DNA of 64,000 nucleotides, taken from SHAN690 sp040221375. GTDB lineage: Bacteria; Bacteroidota; Bacteroidia; Flavobacteriales_G; Salibacteraceae. The position numbers were made by a program, and so were the translations under genes. The stretch is taken from NCBI GenBank assembly GCA_040221375.1, contig JAVKEP010000015.1, positions 1-64,000 on the forward strand. The letters are read 5' to 3'. Positions 1-9,156 of the stretch are shown piece after piece. Every line of letters starts with the position of its first letter. Position 1 is the stretch's first letter. Below the pieces are notes generated by a model. That model searched no databases. It was given only the letters and a program-made list of their open reading frames with translations, and was not told the origin of the DNA.

Positions 1-1425
1 GCCAACAAGGATGCTGAGATCATCAAGAAGGAAAAACTCATGCAAGCGAAGGAGAAGTTCCTCCAACTGAAAGAGGAGCACGAAAAAGTCATCCTCGAGA
101 AGAATCGCAAAATCAATGAAACCGAAAGCAGGGCAAAGCAAAAGGAGAATACACTCAACCAACGACTTGGAGAAAGCAAGAGAAAGGAAGAGCAACTGGA
201 TTCGCTAAAAGCTAGTTTGAGCCGACAGTTGGAAGTGGTTGAAAAGAAACAAGATGACCTTGCGGGTCTCTATACAAAGCAAGTGAAGCAGCTGGAGAGC
301 CTATCAGGCCTATCCGCTGATGAGGCCAAGGAGCAGATGAAAGAGGTGCTAGTAGGGGAAGCCAAGACCGAGGCCATGGGCTTGATGAAAGAGATCGTAG
401 ACGAAGCGAAGATCAACGCAAACAAAGAAGCGAAGAAGATCGTGGTCGAAACCATTCAACGGGTTGCAACCGAACAAGCCATCGAGAATTCAGTATCCGT
501 GTTTACCATTGAAAGCGATGAAATCAAGGGCCGGATCATCGGACGAGAAGGTCGCAACATTCGCGCAATAGAGGCTGCGACTGGCGTAGAAATCATCGTT
601 GACGATACCCCTGAAGCGATCATACTTTCTTGCTTTGATTCGGTAAGGCGAGAGATAGCGAGGCTATCGCTACACCAACTCGTGACGGATGGACGCATCC
701 ACCCAGCGAGGATTGAAGAGGTGGTTGCGAAAACCAAGAAGCGCTTGGATGAAGAAATCGTAGAAAACGGGAAACGTACGTGCATCGATTTGAACATTCA
801 TGGACTGCATCCTGAATTGATCCGAATGGTTGGACGCATGAAATACCGGTCATCTTACGGCCAAAACTTGTTGCAACACAGCAGGGAAGTGGCAAACTTA
901 TGTGCGACCATGGCCGCAGAGCTCGGTCTCAACGCCAAAGTAGCCAAGCGCGCTGGCCTTCTGCATGACATCGGAAAAGTTTCCGACGAAGAGAGCGAAC
1001 TGCCACACGCAATATTGGGGATGAAGATCGCTGAGAAATACAACGAAAAGGCAGATGTGTGCAATGCAATCGGAGCACACCACGATGAAATCGAGATGAC
1101 CACATTGATATCGCCGATCGTCCAGGTTTGTGATGCCGTAAGCGGTGCGCGACCCGGAGCACGGCGCGAAATCATGGATTCATACATCCAAAGGATTCAC
1201 GACCTTGAACGCATTCCTTTGGAGTACCCAGGAGTGGAGAAATCTTATGCGATCCAGGCGGGGCGTGAACTCCGTGTCATCGTATCCAGTGATAAAGTGA
1301 AGGACGAAGAGGCGAGTACGCTAGCCTTTCAAATATCCGAGAAGATTCAAGATGAAATGACCTACCCAGGCCAAGTAAAAGTTACCGTAATCCGAGAAAT
1401 GAGAGCAACTTCCATTGCTCGCTAA
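1..1425 (+). CDS. rny: Ribonuclease Y, 5' end outside the window
   Basis: Endoribonuclease Y starts bulk mRNA decay at the inner face of the membrane. The frame is open from base 1, so the N-terminal membrane anchor lies upstream and 474 residues are visible. A Lys/Glu-rich coiled coil fills roughly the first 140 residues. It is followed by a KH RNA-binding domain (GRIIGREGRNIRAIE) and an HD hydrolase domain with the metal-binding motifs LLHDIGK and GAHHDEIE. The C-terminus RATSIAR is close to the family consensus. The stop at 1423-1425 is 25 bases before the epimerase gene. The identification is secure; only the true start is missing. Confidence 0.97.
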   Translation, partial: ANKDAEIIKKEKLMQAKEKFLQLKEEHEKVILEKNRKINETESRAKQKENTLNQRLGESKRKEEQLDSLKASLSRQLEVVEKKQDDLAGLYTKQVKQLESLSGLSADEAKEQMKEVLVGEAKTEAMGLMKEIVDEAKINANKEAKKIVVETIQRVATEQAIENSVSVFTIESDEIKGRIIGREGRNIRAIEAATGVEIIVDDTPEAIILSCFDSVRREIARLSLHQLVTDGRIHPARIEEVVAKTKKRLDEEIVENGKRTCIDLNIHGLHPELIRMVGRMKYRSSYGQNLLQHSREVANLCATMAAELGLNAKVAKRAGLLHDIGKVSDEESELPHAILGMKIAEKYNEKADVCNAIGAHHDEIEMTTLISPIVQVCDAVSGARPGARREIMDSYIQRIHDLERIPLEYPGVEKSYAIQAGRELRVIVSSDKVKDEEASTLAFQISEKIQDEMTYPGQVKVTVIREMRATSIAR

Positions 1426-1450
1426 GCAGTTGATTAGAATCGAAGCCTAA

Positions 1451-2449
1451 GTGATCATCGATCGACATATATCTGGAAAGCGCATCCTCGTAACGGGTGC
1501 TGCAGGATTCATCGGCTCTAATTTGGTGGAGGACTTGCTGGCACATGACAACCAGGTGGTAGGATTGGACAATTTGAGCACGGGCTACCAGAAAAATATA
1601 GAGCCGTGCCTCTCCAACCCTGACTTCACGTTTGTTGAAGGAGATATCCGCGATGCCAAGGTGTGCGCGAAAAGTGTAGACGGTGTAGATTACGTAATGC
1701 ACCAGGCAGCGCTCGGATCCGTTCCTAGGTCCATCGACGATCCTGTTACGACCAATGATGTCAACATCAATGGGTTTTTGACGATGCTCGTTGCGGCGAG
1801 AGATGCAAAAGTGAAGCGCTTTGTCTTCGCGACCAGTAGCTCGGTCTATGGCGATGAGCAGAGCTTGCCGAAAGAAGAGTCAAAAATTGGAAAACCACTT
1901 TCTCCCTATGCAGTCACCAAGGGTGTAAATGAGAATTATGCCAGGGTATTTGGAGAGCTTTATGGCATGGAGACGATCGGACTCCGGTATTTTAACGTGT
2001 TTGGGAAGCATCAAGACCCAGATGGAGCCTACGCTGCCGCGATTCCGAAATTCATTCGGCACTTTATCCGACACCAAGCGCCGACCATTCACGGTGACGG
2101 CACCCAGTCAAGGGATTTCACGTACATTAAAAACGTAATCCACGCCAATCACATTGCCGCGCTGTCTAGCAATCCTGTCGCTGTCAACGAAGTCTACAAC
2201 GTAGCCTATGGAGAAAGCACCAACCTCAACGAATTGGTCAATGTACTCCAAGAACTACTGAGACAATTTGACGGTTCTGTCGACAGCATTGATGTGAAGT
2301 ACGGTCCTGAACGCGTCGGAGACGTTCGCCATAGCTTGGCATCAACCGTAAAAGCGAGAGCCTTACTTGGGTACCGACCAGAGTACGACTTGAAATCGGG
2401 TTTGGTGGAGGCGATTGAGTGGTATTGGAAGGAGTTAGGAGGCCGGTAG
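1451..2449 (+). CDS. NAD-dependent sugar epimerase, WbpP/TviC-like (UDP-GlcNAc 4-epimerase family)
   Basis: An extended short-chain dehydrogenase (332 aa) that probably interconverts a UDP-HexNAc or its uronic acid at C4 for surface polysaccharide synthesis. The Rossmann nucleotide motif is TGAAGFIGS (G16, G19, G22). The catalytic set is present: ATSSSVYG around residues 128-134 and Y153-xxx-K157 in SPYAVTK. Length and the RYFNVFGKHQDP segment resemble WbpP/TviC/WbgU epimerases. The start is GTG; no ATG exists between rny and the Rossmann strand. It lies upstream of an oxidoreductase of the type that oxidises UDP-sugars and of a large glycosyltransferase cluster, which supports the sugar-nucleotide role. 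Exact substrate is inference. Confidence 0.85.
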   Translation: MIIDRHISGKRILVTGAAGFIGSNLVEDLLAHDNQVVGLDNLSTGYQKNIEPCLSNPDFTFVEGDIRDAKVCAKSVDGVDYVMHQAALGSVPRSIDDPVTTNDVNINGFLTMLVAARDAKVKRFVFATSSSVYGDEQSLPKEESKIGKPLSPYAVTKGVNENYARVFGELYGMETIGLRYFNVFGKHQDPDGAYAAAIPKFIRHFIRHQAPTIHGDGTQSRDFTYIKNVIHANHIAALSSNPVAVNEVYNVAYGESTNLNELVNVLQELLRQFDGSVDSIDVKYGPERVGDVRHSLASTVKARALLGYRPEYDLKSGLVEAIEWYWKELGGR

Positions 2450-2875
2450 TTCTTCAAGAAAGCGATGCCTCATGCTTTCCGAAGGTACGTAGCACTCCGC
2501 CCGTTTTCCGAACATCGAATAGCGCGATCGAGCAACCAAATCGTACACATAGTCGCGCACAAACCTCGGGATGATCCAGGCAACTTCGAACAGGCGAAAA
2601 GCTCCGCCCAGATCGCGACAGAGGTAAAGAAATCCAGTTGAACGTAGATGCACCTTGTCTTTCCTGATATAAATGAATGTGCTGAGGTCGTCTGCTGAGA
2701 GGCCGTGCGTGTTTAACGCGTTGATTCCGAAGGGAGATTGCAGCGAAGCAAATCGTAGTTTTTCCTCCTTATCGTTGCGTATAACAAACTGAATCACGGA
2801 ATTACAGAGGTTGCAAACTCCGTCAAATAAGAGCACGCGCTGGTGAGGTTCTGCGGATTTCATTTCTTCGTTCAA
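2435..2875 (-). CDS. DCC family thiol-disulfide oxidoreductase-like protein (DUF393)
   Basis: A 146-residue protein of the DCC (DUF393) family. The defining motif LLFDGVCNLC sits near residues 15-24, with the Asp and two cysteines spaced as in the family. A second family hallmark, RFASLQSPFG, follows at about residue 41. The biochemical role is poorly defined; a thioredoxin-like redox activity is usually assumed from the CxxC-type motif. Its 3' end overlaps the convergent epimerase gene by 15 bases, so it is not part of the polysaccharide operon. It faces away from the oxidoreductase gene, with which it shares a short intergenic region. Confidence 0.85.
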   Translation of the reverse strand: MNEEMKSAEPHQRVLLFDGVCNLCNSVIQFVIRNDKEEKLRFASLQSPFGINALNTHGLSADDLSTFIYIRKDKVHLRSTGFLYLCRDLGGAFRLFEVAWIIPRFVRDYVYDLVARSRYSMFGKRAECYVPSESMRHRFLEELPAS

Positions 2876-2936
2876 AGGAAGGATAATTAGAACGATTTGT
2901 TCGCTTCTCGTGCGCTTTTCAGCCCAGAGAAACGGT

Positions 2937-2944
2937 TATCTTCG
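2937..2944 (+). promoter_or_regulatory. Candidate -7 element (TATCTTCG) of the Gfo/Idh/MocA gene
   Basis: TATCTTCG differs in one base from the Bacteroidota -7 consensus TAnnTTTG and lies 19 bases before the ATG at 2964. No clear TTG is seen 17-23 bases upstream, so the call rests on the -7 match and position alone. Confidence 0.35.
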
Positions 2945-2963
2945 CAGCCAATTTTCAGCAATT

Positions 2964-3992
2964 ATGACGCAGATTTCCTTCGGAGTTGTCGGATTTGGAC
3001 ACATTGGTAAGAAACATGCCATCATGGTGGACGGCAACGAAGACAGCACCCTCAAGGTTGTGGTAGACTCGGATGAAGCGAAACGTGAAGAAGCCAAAAA
3101 AATGTTTCCTAAGGTGGAAGTATTCGAATCCTTGGAATCACTCCTTGCGACCGACGTTAAGTTAGACGTCGTCAATGTGTGCACGCCGAATGGATACCAC
3201 GCGACCCAAGCGATCAAGGCATTAGAAAATCGCTCGCACGTGGTGATCGAAAAACCGATGGGCTTGACCCGACAAGAATGTGAAGACGTCATATTTAAAT
3301 CACTCCAGGTTTCGCGCCATGTATTTTGTGTGAAGCAGAACCGCTACTCTCCTTCGTCACAATGGCTCAAGGGGCTCATGGAAGGAAAAAAACTAGGTGC
3401 GATCAACATGGTCCAACTGAGCTGCTATTGGAACCGAGATACGCGCTACTACAAGGCCGGAGGTTGGAAGGGAACCAAAAACCTTGACGGCGGAGTGCTG
3501 TTTACCCAATTCAGCCATTTTGTAGACATCATGTACTGGCTGTTTGGCGATATTCAAAACATCGTGGCTATGAGCACCAATTTCAGCCATAAGGACAACA
3601 CCGAGTTTGATGACTCAGGCTTGGTACAGTTTGAGTTTGTGAACGGTGGATTTGGATCCATCAACTACAGCACAGCGATCTATGATAAAAACTTCGAAAG
3701 CAGCATCGTCGTCATTGGCGAAAAGGGCACAGTGAAAGTGAGTGGTCAGTACATGGATCAAGTTGAGTACTGCCACATCGAGGACTACGAAATGCCTGAG
3801 CTACCACCATCAAATCCACCGAACGATTACGGTGATTACAAGGGTAGTGCGGCAAACCACCACTACGTAATCGAAAATGTAATCGATGTGCTCACTGGCA
3901 AGTCTCAAATCTCGACCAACGCTTTGGAAGGAATGAAGGTGGTCGAGATCATAGAAAGAATCCACCGTAAGCAGCGTCAAATGCTGAGCTAG
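2964..3992 (+). CDS. Gfo/Idh/MocA family oxidoreductase (WlbA/WbpB-like)
   Basis: A 342-residue NAD(P)-dependent oxidoreductase of the Gfo/Idh/MocA family. The nucleotide motif is VVGFGHIG (G10, G12, G15), and the EKP signature is at residues 96-98 in VVIEKPMGLT. The C-terminal substrate domain contains GGVLFTQFSHFVDIMYWLFG, which has the conserved H-x2-D pattern typical of the active site. The ATG at 2964 was preferred over the upstream GTG at 2910 because the Rossmann fold begins directly after it. Homologues such as WlbA/WbpB oxidise the C3 of UDP-N-acetylhexosaminuronic acid; with the adjacent epimerase that is a reasonable but unproven role here. Confidence 0.85.
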   Translation: MTQISFGVVGFGHIGKKHAIMVDGNEDSTLKVVVDSDEAKREEAKKMFPKVEVFESLESLLATDVKLDVVNVCTPNGYHATQAIKALENRSHVVIEKPMGLTRQECEDVIFKSLQVSRHVFCVKQNRYSPSSQWLKGLMEGKKLGAINMVQLSCYWNRDTRYYKAGGWKGTKNLDGGVLFTQFSHFVDIMYWLFGDIQNIVAMSTNFSHKDNTEFDDSGLVQFEFVNGGFGSINYSTAIYDKNFESSIVVIGEKGTVKVSGQYMDQVEYCHIEDYEMPELPPSNPPNDYGDYKGSAANHHYVIENVIDVLTGKSQISTNALEGMKVVEIIERIHRKQRQMLS

Positions 3993-4005
3993 TCACCCAG
4001 AGCAT

Positions 4006-5883
4006 TTACTCCTTCTTTTCGTACAACTCGAACGCCTTGTTTGCATAGAGCACGCGGTATGGGCCTGACGGATCTTGCAGCATGGTTGCGTAGTATTCGT
4101 AGTACGGCAGGTCATCGTCGATGCAATGCTTTTCCGTATCTGGCCACGCCCAATCGCGAGTATTGACCGTAGCGAGAAGTAAGTAGCGTGGGGCTTCTGT
4201 GGAATGGAAGTAGGCGTTTTTTTCATGCTCGGTTTGACCAGCCAATTTCCAATAAAACTGAGAACCGGGTCCCAAGCCACTCAAATAGTTGTGCATGGAA
4301 TGCAAGTTCACACACATCAGTTTTTCGCTTTTGTCAAGTCGGCTCAAGGCATCCAACAACGGATTGACAACATCGGCGCGTTGCGGATGAGTGAATATAC
4401 CAAAGGCGGAGCCTCGCAACGGAGCGGTGAGTTCGCTGATTGGACGATCGCGGTATATGAAATGATTTTTTAAGTGGAAAACAATGAAGCAAGTTGACAG
4501 GGTAAGTGCCAGTGCTAATGGTCGCCAAGTGGACAACGCTGTGTCCGTTTGCGAACGTTCGAACAGACTTGCAAACAGACTTCCCATGTACAACGAGGCA
4601 CCTCCAGAAATGATGATGTTTCGAATTCCGACGTTTGAACCCAGGAAAGAAACGAGCATGAGTGCCCCACCCCAATACATCCAAGAAAAATTGGGATGCC
4701 TTAGCGAAAATGCTAGTTGCAAACCATGGAGGCAGAGGAGCGCAGCAATAATGCTGTATGCCCAATAACTGTCTTTGGTCAATAGAATAGCACCCGTTGC
4801 GGCAATGGCACAGCTTATCCAAACAATCCATGACCGCTTGAGGTAGATTCCGATGGCTACGGGCAAGGTGAAGGCGAGCGCTACAATCGTGTGCAAGCCA
4901 GTGCGAAGCAAATTATCCCAATAGATGCTCTTGAGAGATGAAGGGTCATGATAGTGCCGTTTCAGCCTGCTTGCATCCTTATCCAGAAAGAAGGGGTCAA
5001 CGAAATTACTTTGAAGATGACCCAGATAGGTATTGAGTGCATCCATGCTAAATAACCAAGTGCCAACTGCAATCCACAGTGCCGCATATCCAACGATAAA
5101 GTGCAGCATCGGACGAATGGCGGATTTGAGTTTACCATTCCTTAGACCCACGATAAAAAAGTAGAGCAACGCTAATGGTAACAACGCAATGAGCGGAAAC
5201 TTTGCAAAACCGGCAAATGCCATTGCCGCTCCAGAGAGGAAGATGGGTAGAGGTTTTTTACTGTCACTGGCTAAAAGGAAATAGATGCCCACCATAGTCA
5301 TCATGACTGGAAAATTGGTGTAATGAATGGCCTTGTATACATACGTGGTGCTAACAAAACAAGCCATGAAGGCTGCGAGCAAAGCAGCTTTGGAGTCGAA
5401 CCTGAGCCGAAGCGATTTATAGGTCAATACGCACATTCCGGTCTCCACAGCGATGTAACCCAGTCTGGCCCATATAAGCGAAGGCGCAGGAAATAAGTGC
5501 AACCAGAAAGCATTCACCAAACTACTCCCTGTTTTCATTCCAACAAAGCGCGGCCAATACGAATCGAAGAGAAAAAATGACTTGGCAGCCCGGGTTCCCG
5601 CATCAGTAACATCATATCCTAGCGGAGTCCAGAACAAAAGAAGAAGGGAAATACTCAAAATCAGCCGAGTGATTGGGTAAGAAGGACCCTCAGCAGGAGC
5701 GTTGAAAATGGATAGCAACATCCAAAGTGAAGCCGATAAGACGAAACACTGGTAGGATCTGAGCAGGATCAATGGGAGCGTGATTCCGGCACCGAAGTCC
5801 GTAATGAATGCAACGCACAAACAAGAAACAAGCAATGCAACGATATAGGGATGTACGATTGTAATACGATCAGTTTGCAACAT
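4006..5883 (-). CDS. Multi-pass membrane protein, GT-C-like glycosyltransferase candidate
   Basis: A 625-residue protein with about eleven hydrophobic segments over residues 1-470 and a soluble C-terminal part. The first large loop carries DVTDAGTRAAK, an acidic motif in the place where GT-C glycosyltransferases keep their catalytic Asp. This is the main reason for suspecting a polyprenyl-phosphate-sugar-dependent transferase. The terminal domain ends in a charged tail LYEKKE. It is transcribed against the flanking polysaccharide genes, and its stop lies 13 bases from the stop of the convergent oxidoreductase gene. No specific family is recognised with certainty; an unassigned membrane protein is the alternative. 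Confidence 0.6.
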   Translation of the reverse strand: MLQTDRITIVHPYIVALLVSCLCVAFITDFGAGITLPLILLRSYQCFVLSASLWMLLSIFNAPAEGPSYPITRLILSISLLLLFWTPLGYDVTDAGTRAAKSFFLFDSYWPRFVGMKTGSSLVNAFWLHLFPAPSLIWARLGYIAVETGMCVLTYKSLRLRFDSKAALLAAFMACFVSTTYVYKAIHYTNFPVMMTMVGIYFLLASDSKKPLPIFLSGAAMAFAGFAKFPLIALLPLALLYFFIVGLRNGKLKSAIRPMLHFIVGYAALWIAVGTWLFSMDALNTYLGHLQSNFVDPFFLDKDASRLKRHYHDPSSLKSIYWDNLLRTGLHTIVALAFTLPVAIGIYLKRSWIVWISCAIAATGAILLTKDSYWAYSIIAALLCLHGLQLAFSLRHPNFSWMYWGGALMLVSFLGSNVGIRNIIISGGASLYMGSLFASLFERSQTDTALSTWRPLALALTLSTCFIVFHLKNHFIYRDRPISELTAPLRGSAFGIFTHPQRADVVNPLLDALSRLDKSEKLMCVNLHSMHNYLSGLGPGSQFYWKLAGQTEHEKNAYFHSTEAPRYLLLATVNTRDWAWPDTEKHCIDDDLPYYEYYATMLQDPSGPYRVLYANKAFELYEKKE

Positions 5884-6063
5884 TCGGAAAGCAGCTTCTT
5901 GTATCTAGGCCTGAATCTTTGCCAAACTTACTCGAATTGAATGATGTCTAAGCAGATGAAATTACCTTGTGATAATGATACTTTTGCAGGCAACTAAATC
6001 AAGCTTTTTAATCATGGACAATGTGTCTGTGGTGCACTCCAATCAATCCGCCGTTTCGCTGCT

Positions 6064-7617
6064 ATGACTAAGAAGAGAGTAAGGATGTTTGTCTTTAATA
6101 ACTGCGCCAATGATGCGCGTGTTTTAAAAGAGTCAGCGACCTTAGTCAAGGCTGGATTCGATGTAGAAGTCGTCGCTTTCTTGGATCGGAATACCGTGCC
6201 TTTTGAGACTCGAGAAGGAGCGCGGATCGTCAGATTGCGAACGGACCCTATCAACGCAAGACTCATCCGCATCTTTGGTAACCCGCTTCACTATCGGCCT
6301 AGATGGCTAAAACGGAACGTCCGAATTCCAAGGTCTACCAAACCCAGTCTGAAAAGACGATCTGCGTTTTTAAGAAGGGTTAAGTCCTTGCTTCGAGCTC
6401 TGCGATTGAAGGCCTTAGATCGACTGGGAGTCCCATACAGAAATATGGAGCATGCAAAAGCTGAGTTGACCAGACAAGCGATTCCGCTCTTCCTGAAGGC
6501 TCCCCTCCTGATGACTCAACTCGGTTTCATTTATTCCGTTTTGGTCGGCTGGCGATTCTTTCACCGTGGATTGAGGAGAGGTAAAAGAAAGCTCAAAAAA
6601 GGAGTCAGGTCGATTTCACGGAATTTGATCCAGGAACCGCTGCGTTGGTTGCTCCGACCAGCCCATAGGTATTTCGTCTATTTTGATTTTTTTTGGAAAG
6701 CGCGAAAGCATTCCTTGGCTCAACCCGCAGACATCTACCACTGCCACGATCTAAACACCTTGCTAATTGGCATTGTTCTTCAAAAGAAGCACAACGCCAA
6801 ACTCGTGTATGATTCACATGAATTGTACTTACATAAAAATAGGCTCAAGCCCGCCGGAAAGTTTAAAACCTTCCTTCTCAAGAACATCGAGCGGAAGGGA
6901 ATGCGTGCTGCCGATCGTGTCATTACTGTCGGGGCTTGTATCGCAGAATGGATGGCCAAGGAATACCAATCGGAGTTGCCTGCTGTTATCATCAACGCCC
7001 CAAGGCAAAGGGATGAAACCCAATTGAAGAACGATGTTTCTTTGAGAACTGCACTCGACGTGAAGGACAGTGACTTCCTCTTGATTTATTCAGGTGGAAT
7101 CACCTTCAATCGCGGACTCGAGAACGTAATCAAGGCGGTGAATCAGATCGATGGATTGCGTTTTGTGATGCTCGGGTACGGCTCCGACGCGTATGTATCG
7201 AGCCTTAAAGCATTAATACACTCTGAAGGCGCCGGAGAAAAGGTTTCGTTCTTCGGGCCCGTTCCGCATTTTGAGGTCGCTTCCTATCTCGCATCGGCCG
7301 ACTGTGGCATTGCTCCGATCCTCAATATCTGTCTGAGCTATTACTATTGCTCGCCCAACAAACTGTTCGAATACGTACAAGCCAGACTTCCCGTATTGGC
7401 CAGTGATTTCCCTGAAATGAAGTTAGTGGTAAACGAAAACGACATAGGATTCACCTTTGATCCCCACGAGATCGAAAGCATCAAAACCTCAATTCGGAAA
7501 ATGATGAACAATCCCAGTGAGCGCAAGAGATTCAAAGAGAACACACAGAAGGCGGCTGAAAAGTATCGCTGGGCAGTAGAAGAAGAGAAGTTGGAAGGTA
7601 TTTATTTAGCACTTTGA
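6064..7617 (+). CDS. Glycosyltransferase family 4 with basic insertion
   Basis: A 517-residue GT-B fold enzyme. The N-terminal Rossmann half begins RMFVFNNCANDARVLKES, the acceptor side shows DIYHCHDLNTL and YDSHELY, and the donor-binding half carries YSGGITFNRGLENVI and YYYCSPNKLFEYVQ, which matches the Glu-containing GT4 signature. Between about residues 80 and 210 there is a very basic, Arg/Lys-rich insertion with two hydrophobic patches that ordinary GT4 enzymes of about 380-420 residues lack; it may attach the enzyme to the membrane. It is first in a tightly packed operon with an ABC exporter and more glycosyltransferases. Sugar specificity cannot be read from the sequence. Confidence 0.85.
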   Translation: MTKKRVRMFVFNNCANDARVLKESATLVKAGFDVEVVAFLDRNTVPFETREGARIVRLRTDPINARLIRIFGNPLHYRPRWLKRNVRIPRSTKPSLKRRSAFLRRVKSLLRALRLKALDRLGVPYRNMEHAKAELTRQAIPLFLKAPLLMTQLGFIYSVLVGWRFFHRGLRRGKRKLKKGVRSISRNLIQEPLRWLLRPAHRYFVYFDFFWKARKHSLAQPADIYHCHDLNTLLIGIVLQKKHNAKLVYDSHELYLHKNRLKPAGKFKTFLLKNIERKGMRAADRVITVGACIAEWMAKEYQSELPAVIINAPRQRDETQLKNDVSLRTALDVKDSDFLLIYSGGITFNRGLENVIKAVNQIDGLRFVMLGYGSDAYVSSLKALIHSEGAGEKVSFFGPVPHFEVASYLASADCGIAPILNICLSYYYCSPNKLFEYVQARLPVLASDFPEMKLVVNENDIGFTFDPHEIESIKTSIRKMMNNPSERKRFKENTQKAAEKYRWAVEEEKLEGIYLAL

Positions 7618-8387
7618 TCACTTCTAAACAATACAGAGCATCGTTCAGGTCAATTTTGAAGTACTTGGTACTTGGAGAATTGAAGATCAAGTACAAGAGT
7701 CGATTGTTAGGCGTTCTGTGGGCGCTGATCGATCCGCTCATGCTGATGCTGATCTACCTTGTCTTGGTAAAGTTTATTTTTCAACGTGGAGGACCTACAT
7801 ACGCGGTTGAGCTATTGACCGGATTGATTGCCTATCGGTGGTTTTCTACATCTATCGTTCAAGCGGCGAGGGCGTTGGTTTCCAACGGGAAACTGCTGCA
7901 AACCGTAAAATTTCCGTTCTCTGTTTTGCCCATTTCAAAGGTCCTAATCAATGGCGTAGATATGCTGGTGGGCTTCGTGATTCTCTTCATAATGGTCTAC
8001 TTTTTTGATGTCGAACCCACCGTCACGTGGCTATGGCTTCCGGTGCTCTTGTTGATTGAATTTCAATTTGTCATCGCATTCAGTCTGATCGTATCCATCG
8101 TCGGCGTTTATTTCCGGGACTTGTTGAATATCCTCCAATTCGGCGTACGAATCTTGCTATACCTTTCGCCCGTGTTGTATAACATTGACCAGCTACCCGT
8201 TGATTATCAGTTACTCTACTCTGCATTGAGCCCACTAGCTCCGCTGATTGATAGCTTCAAACGCGTATTGATCTTCGGTCAGCATCCATCGCCCTTTCTA
8301 TTGGTGTTTGGATGCTTAAGCGCGGTAAGCTGGTTCGTTGCAATCGCCTTGTATCGTGGACGTCCGAACATCGCAAAAGATTTATAA
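7614..8387 (+). CDS. ABC-2 type polysaccharide export permease (Wzm/TagG-like)
   Basis: Membrane subunit of an ABC exporter for O-antigen, capsule or teichoic-acid-like polymers, 257 residues with six predicted membrane spans. The N-terminal amphipathic segment LVLGELKIKYKSRLLGVLW is the typical Wzm/TagG gate helix, and the remaining pattern agrees with ABC2_membrane permeases. The start is TTG at 7614, sharing four bases with the stop of the preceding glycosyltransferase (TTGA), which suggests translational coupling; no ATG occurs before the conserved N-terminus. The ATPase partner follows after one base. Confidence 0.9.
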   Translation: MITSKQYRASFRSILKYLVLGELKIKYKSRLLGVLWALIDPLMLMLIYLVLVKFIFQRGGPTYAVELLTGLIAYRWFSTSIVQAARALVSNGKLLQTVKFPFSVLPISKVLINGVDMLVGFVILFIMVYFFDVEPTVTWLWLPVLLLIEFQFVIAFSLIVSIVGVYFRDLLNILQFGVRILLYLSPVLYNIDQLPVDYQLLYSALSPLAPLIDSFKRVLIFGQHPSPFLLVFGCLSAVSWFVAIALYRGRPNIAKDL

Positions 8388-8388
8388 G

Positions 8389-9123
8389 ATGGTGGCCATT
8401 GAAGTGAAGGACATGGGCGTGAAGTTTAAGTTGAGTCGATTTAAGGCGACACGTATAAAGAATGTGCTTCAAGGCTTGATTTCATCTGCACCTGAAACCA
8501 CACAGCGCAACCATTTTTGGGCCTTGAGAAATCTAAACTTTACGCTACAAAGCGGAGAAGTTCTGGGAGTAATTGGATCCAACGGTTCAGGTAAATCTAC
8601 CTTGTTGAGAACAATCGGGGGCATTTTTGTTCCGGATGAAGGGACCATTGAGGTCACGGGCAGGGCATCGGCTCTTCTATCGCTCGGTACGGGCTTCAAA
8701 GACGACTTGAACGGAGTCGAAAACATTTACTTGAACGCCACAATCTTAGGTTTTACACAGAAAGAAATCAATTCCGTAATTGCCGATATCATAGCCTTCA
8801 GCGAACTCGATCGGTTCATCTATGAGCCGGTAAAGAACTATTCATCAGGCATGAAAGCCAGACTGGGTTTCGCAATTGCAGTCCACTTAAAACGCGAAGT
8901 GATGTTGATCGATGAAATATTGGGTGTGGGAGACTTTAAATTCAGGGCCAAAAGTTCAGCGAAAATCAAAGAACTGATCAGTGATGATCGGACAGTCATA
9001 TTGGTAAGCCACAGCATGGAATCCATCAAGAGCTATTGTTCGAAATGCCTTTGGATCGATAAAGGAGTACAGAAAGCGTTCGGCGAAACGGATGACGTCG
9101 TTGAGGAGTACTTAAAGTCGTAG
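8389..9123 (+). CDS. ABC transporter ATPase for polysaccharide export (Wzt/TagH-like, short form)
   Basis: The nucleotide-binding subunit, 244 residues. Walker A is GSNGSGKST (residues 63-71), the ABC signature is YSSGM (151-155), Walker B is VMLIDE (171-176), and an H-loop VSHS follows. It ends at VVEEYLKS, straight after the ATPase domain. It therefore lacks the C-terminal carbohydrate-binding domain that Wzt proteins such as E. coli O9a use to recognise a terminally modified chain. The ATG at 8389, one base after the permease stop, was chosen over upstream in-frame codons that lie inside the permease gene. Confidence 0.92.
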   Translation: MVAIEVKDMGVKFKLSRFKATRIKNVLQGLISSAPETTQRNHFWALRNLNFTLQSGEVLGVIGSNGSGKSTLLRTIGGIFVPDEGTIEVTGRASALLSLGTGFKDDLNGVENIYLNATILGFTQKEINSVIADIIAFSELDRFIYEPVKNYSSGMKARLGFAIAVHLKREVMLIDEILGVGDFKFRAKSSAKIKELISDDRTVILVSHSMESIKSYCSKCLWIDKGVQKAFGETDDVVEEYLKS

Positions 9124-9156
9124 TTTTCGAGATCATTCAGATTTTCCATAGGCGAA

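Noticed and set aside
2435..2875. DCC (DUF393) protein as missing DoxX-like partner of the RiPP operon
   Set aside because: It is nearly 28 kb away, has no membrane spans of the DoxX type and is not linked to the MNIO genes.
5979..5986. TACTTTTG, a TAnnTTTG match before the GT4 gene at 6064
   Set aside because: No TTG at 17-23 bases upstream and a leader of about 75 bases; not enough for a promoter call.
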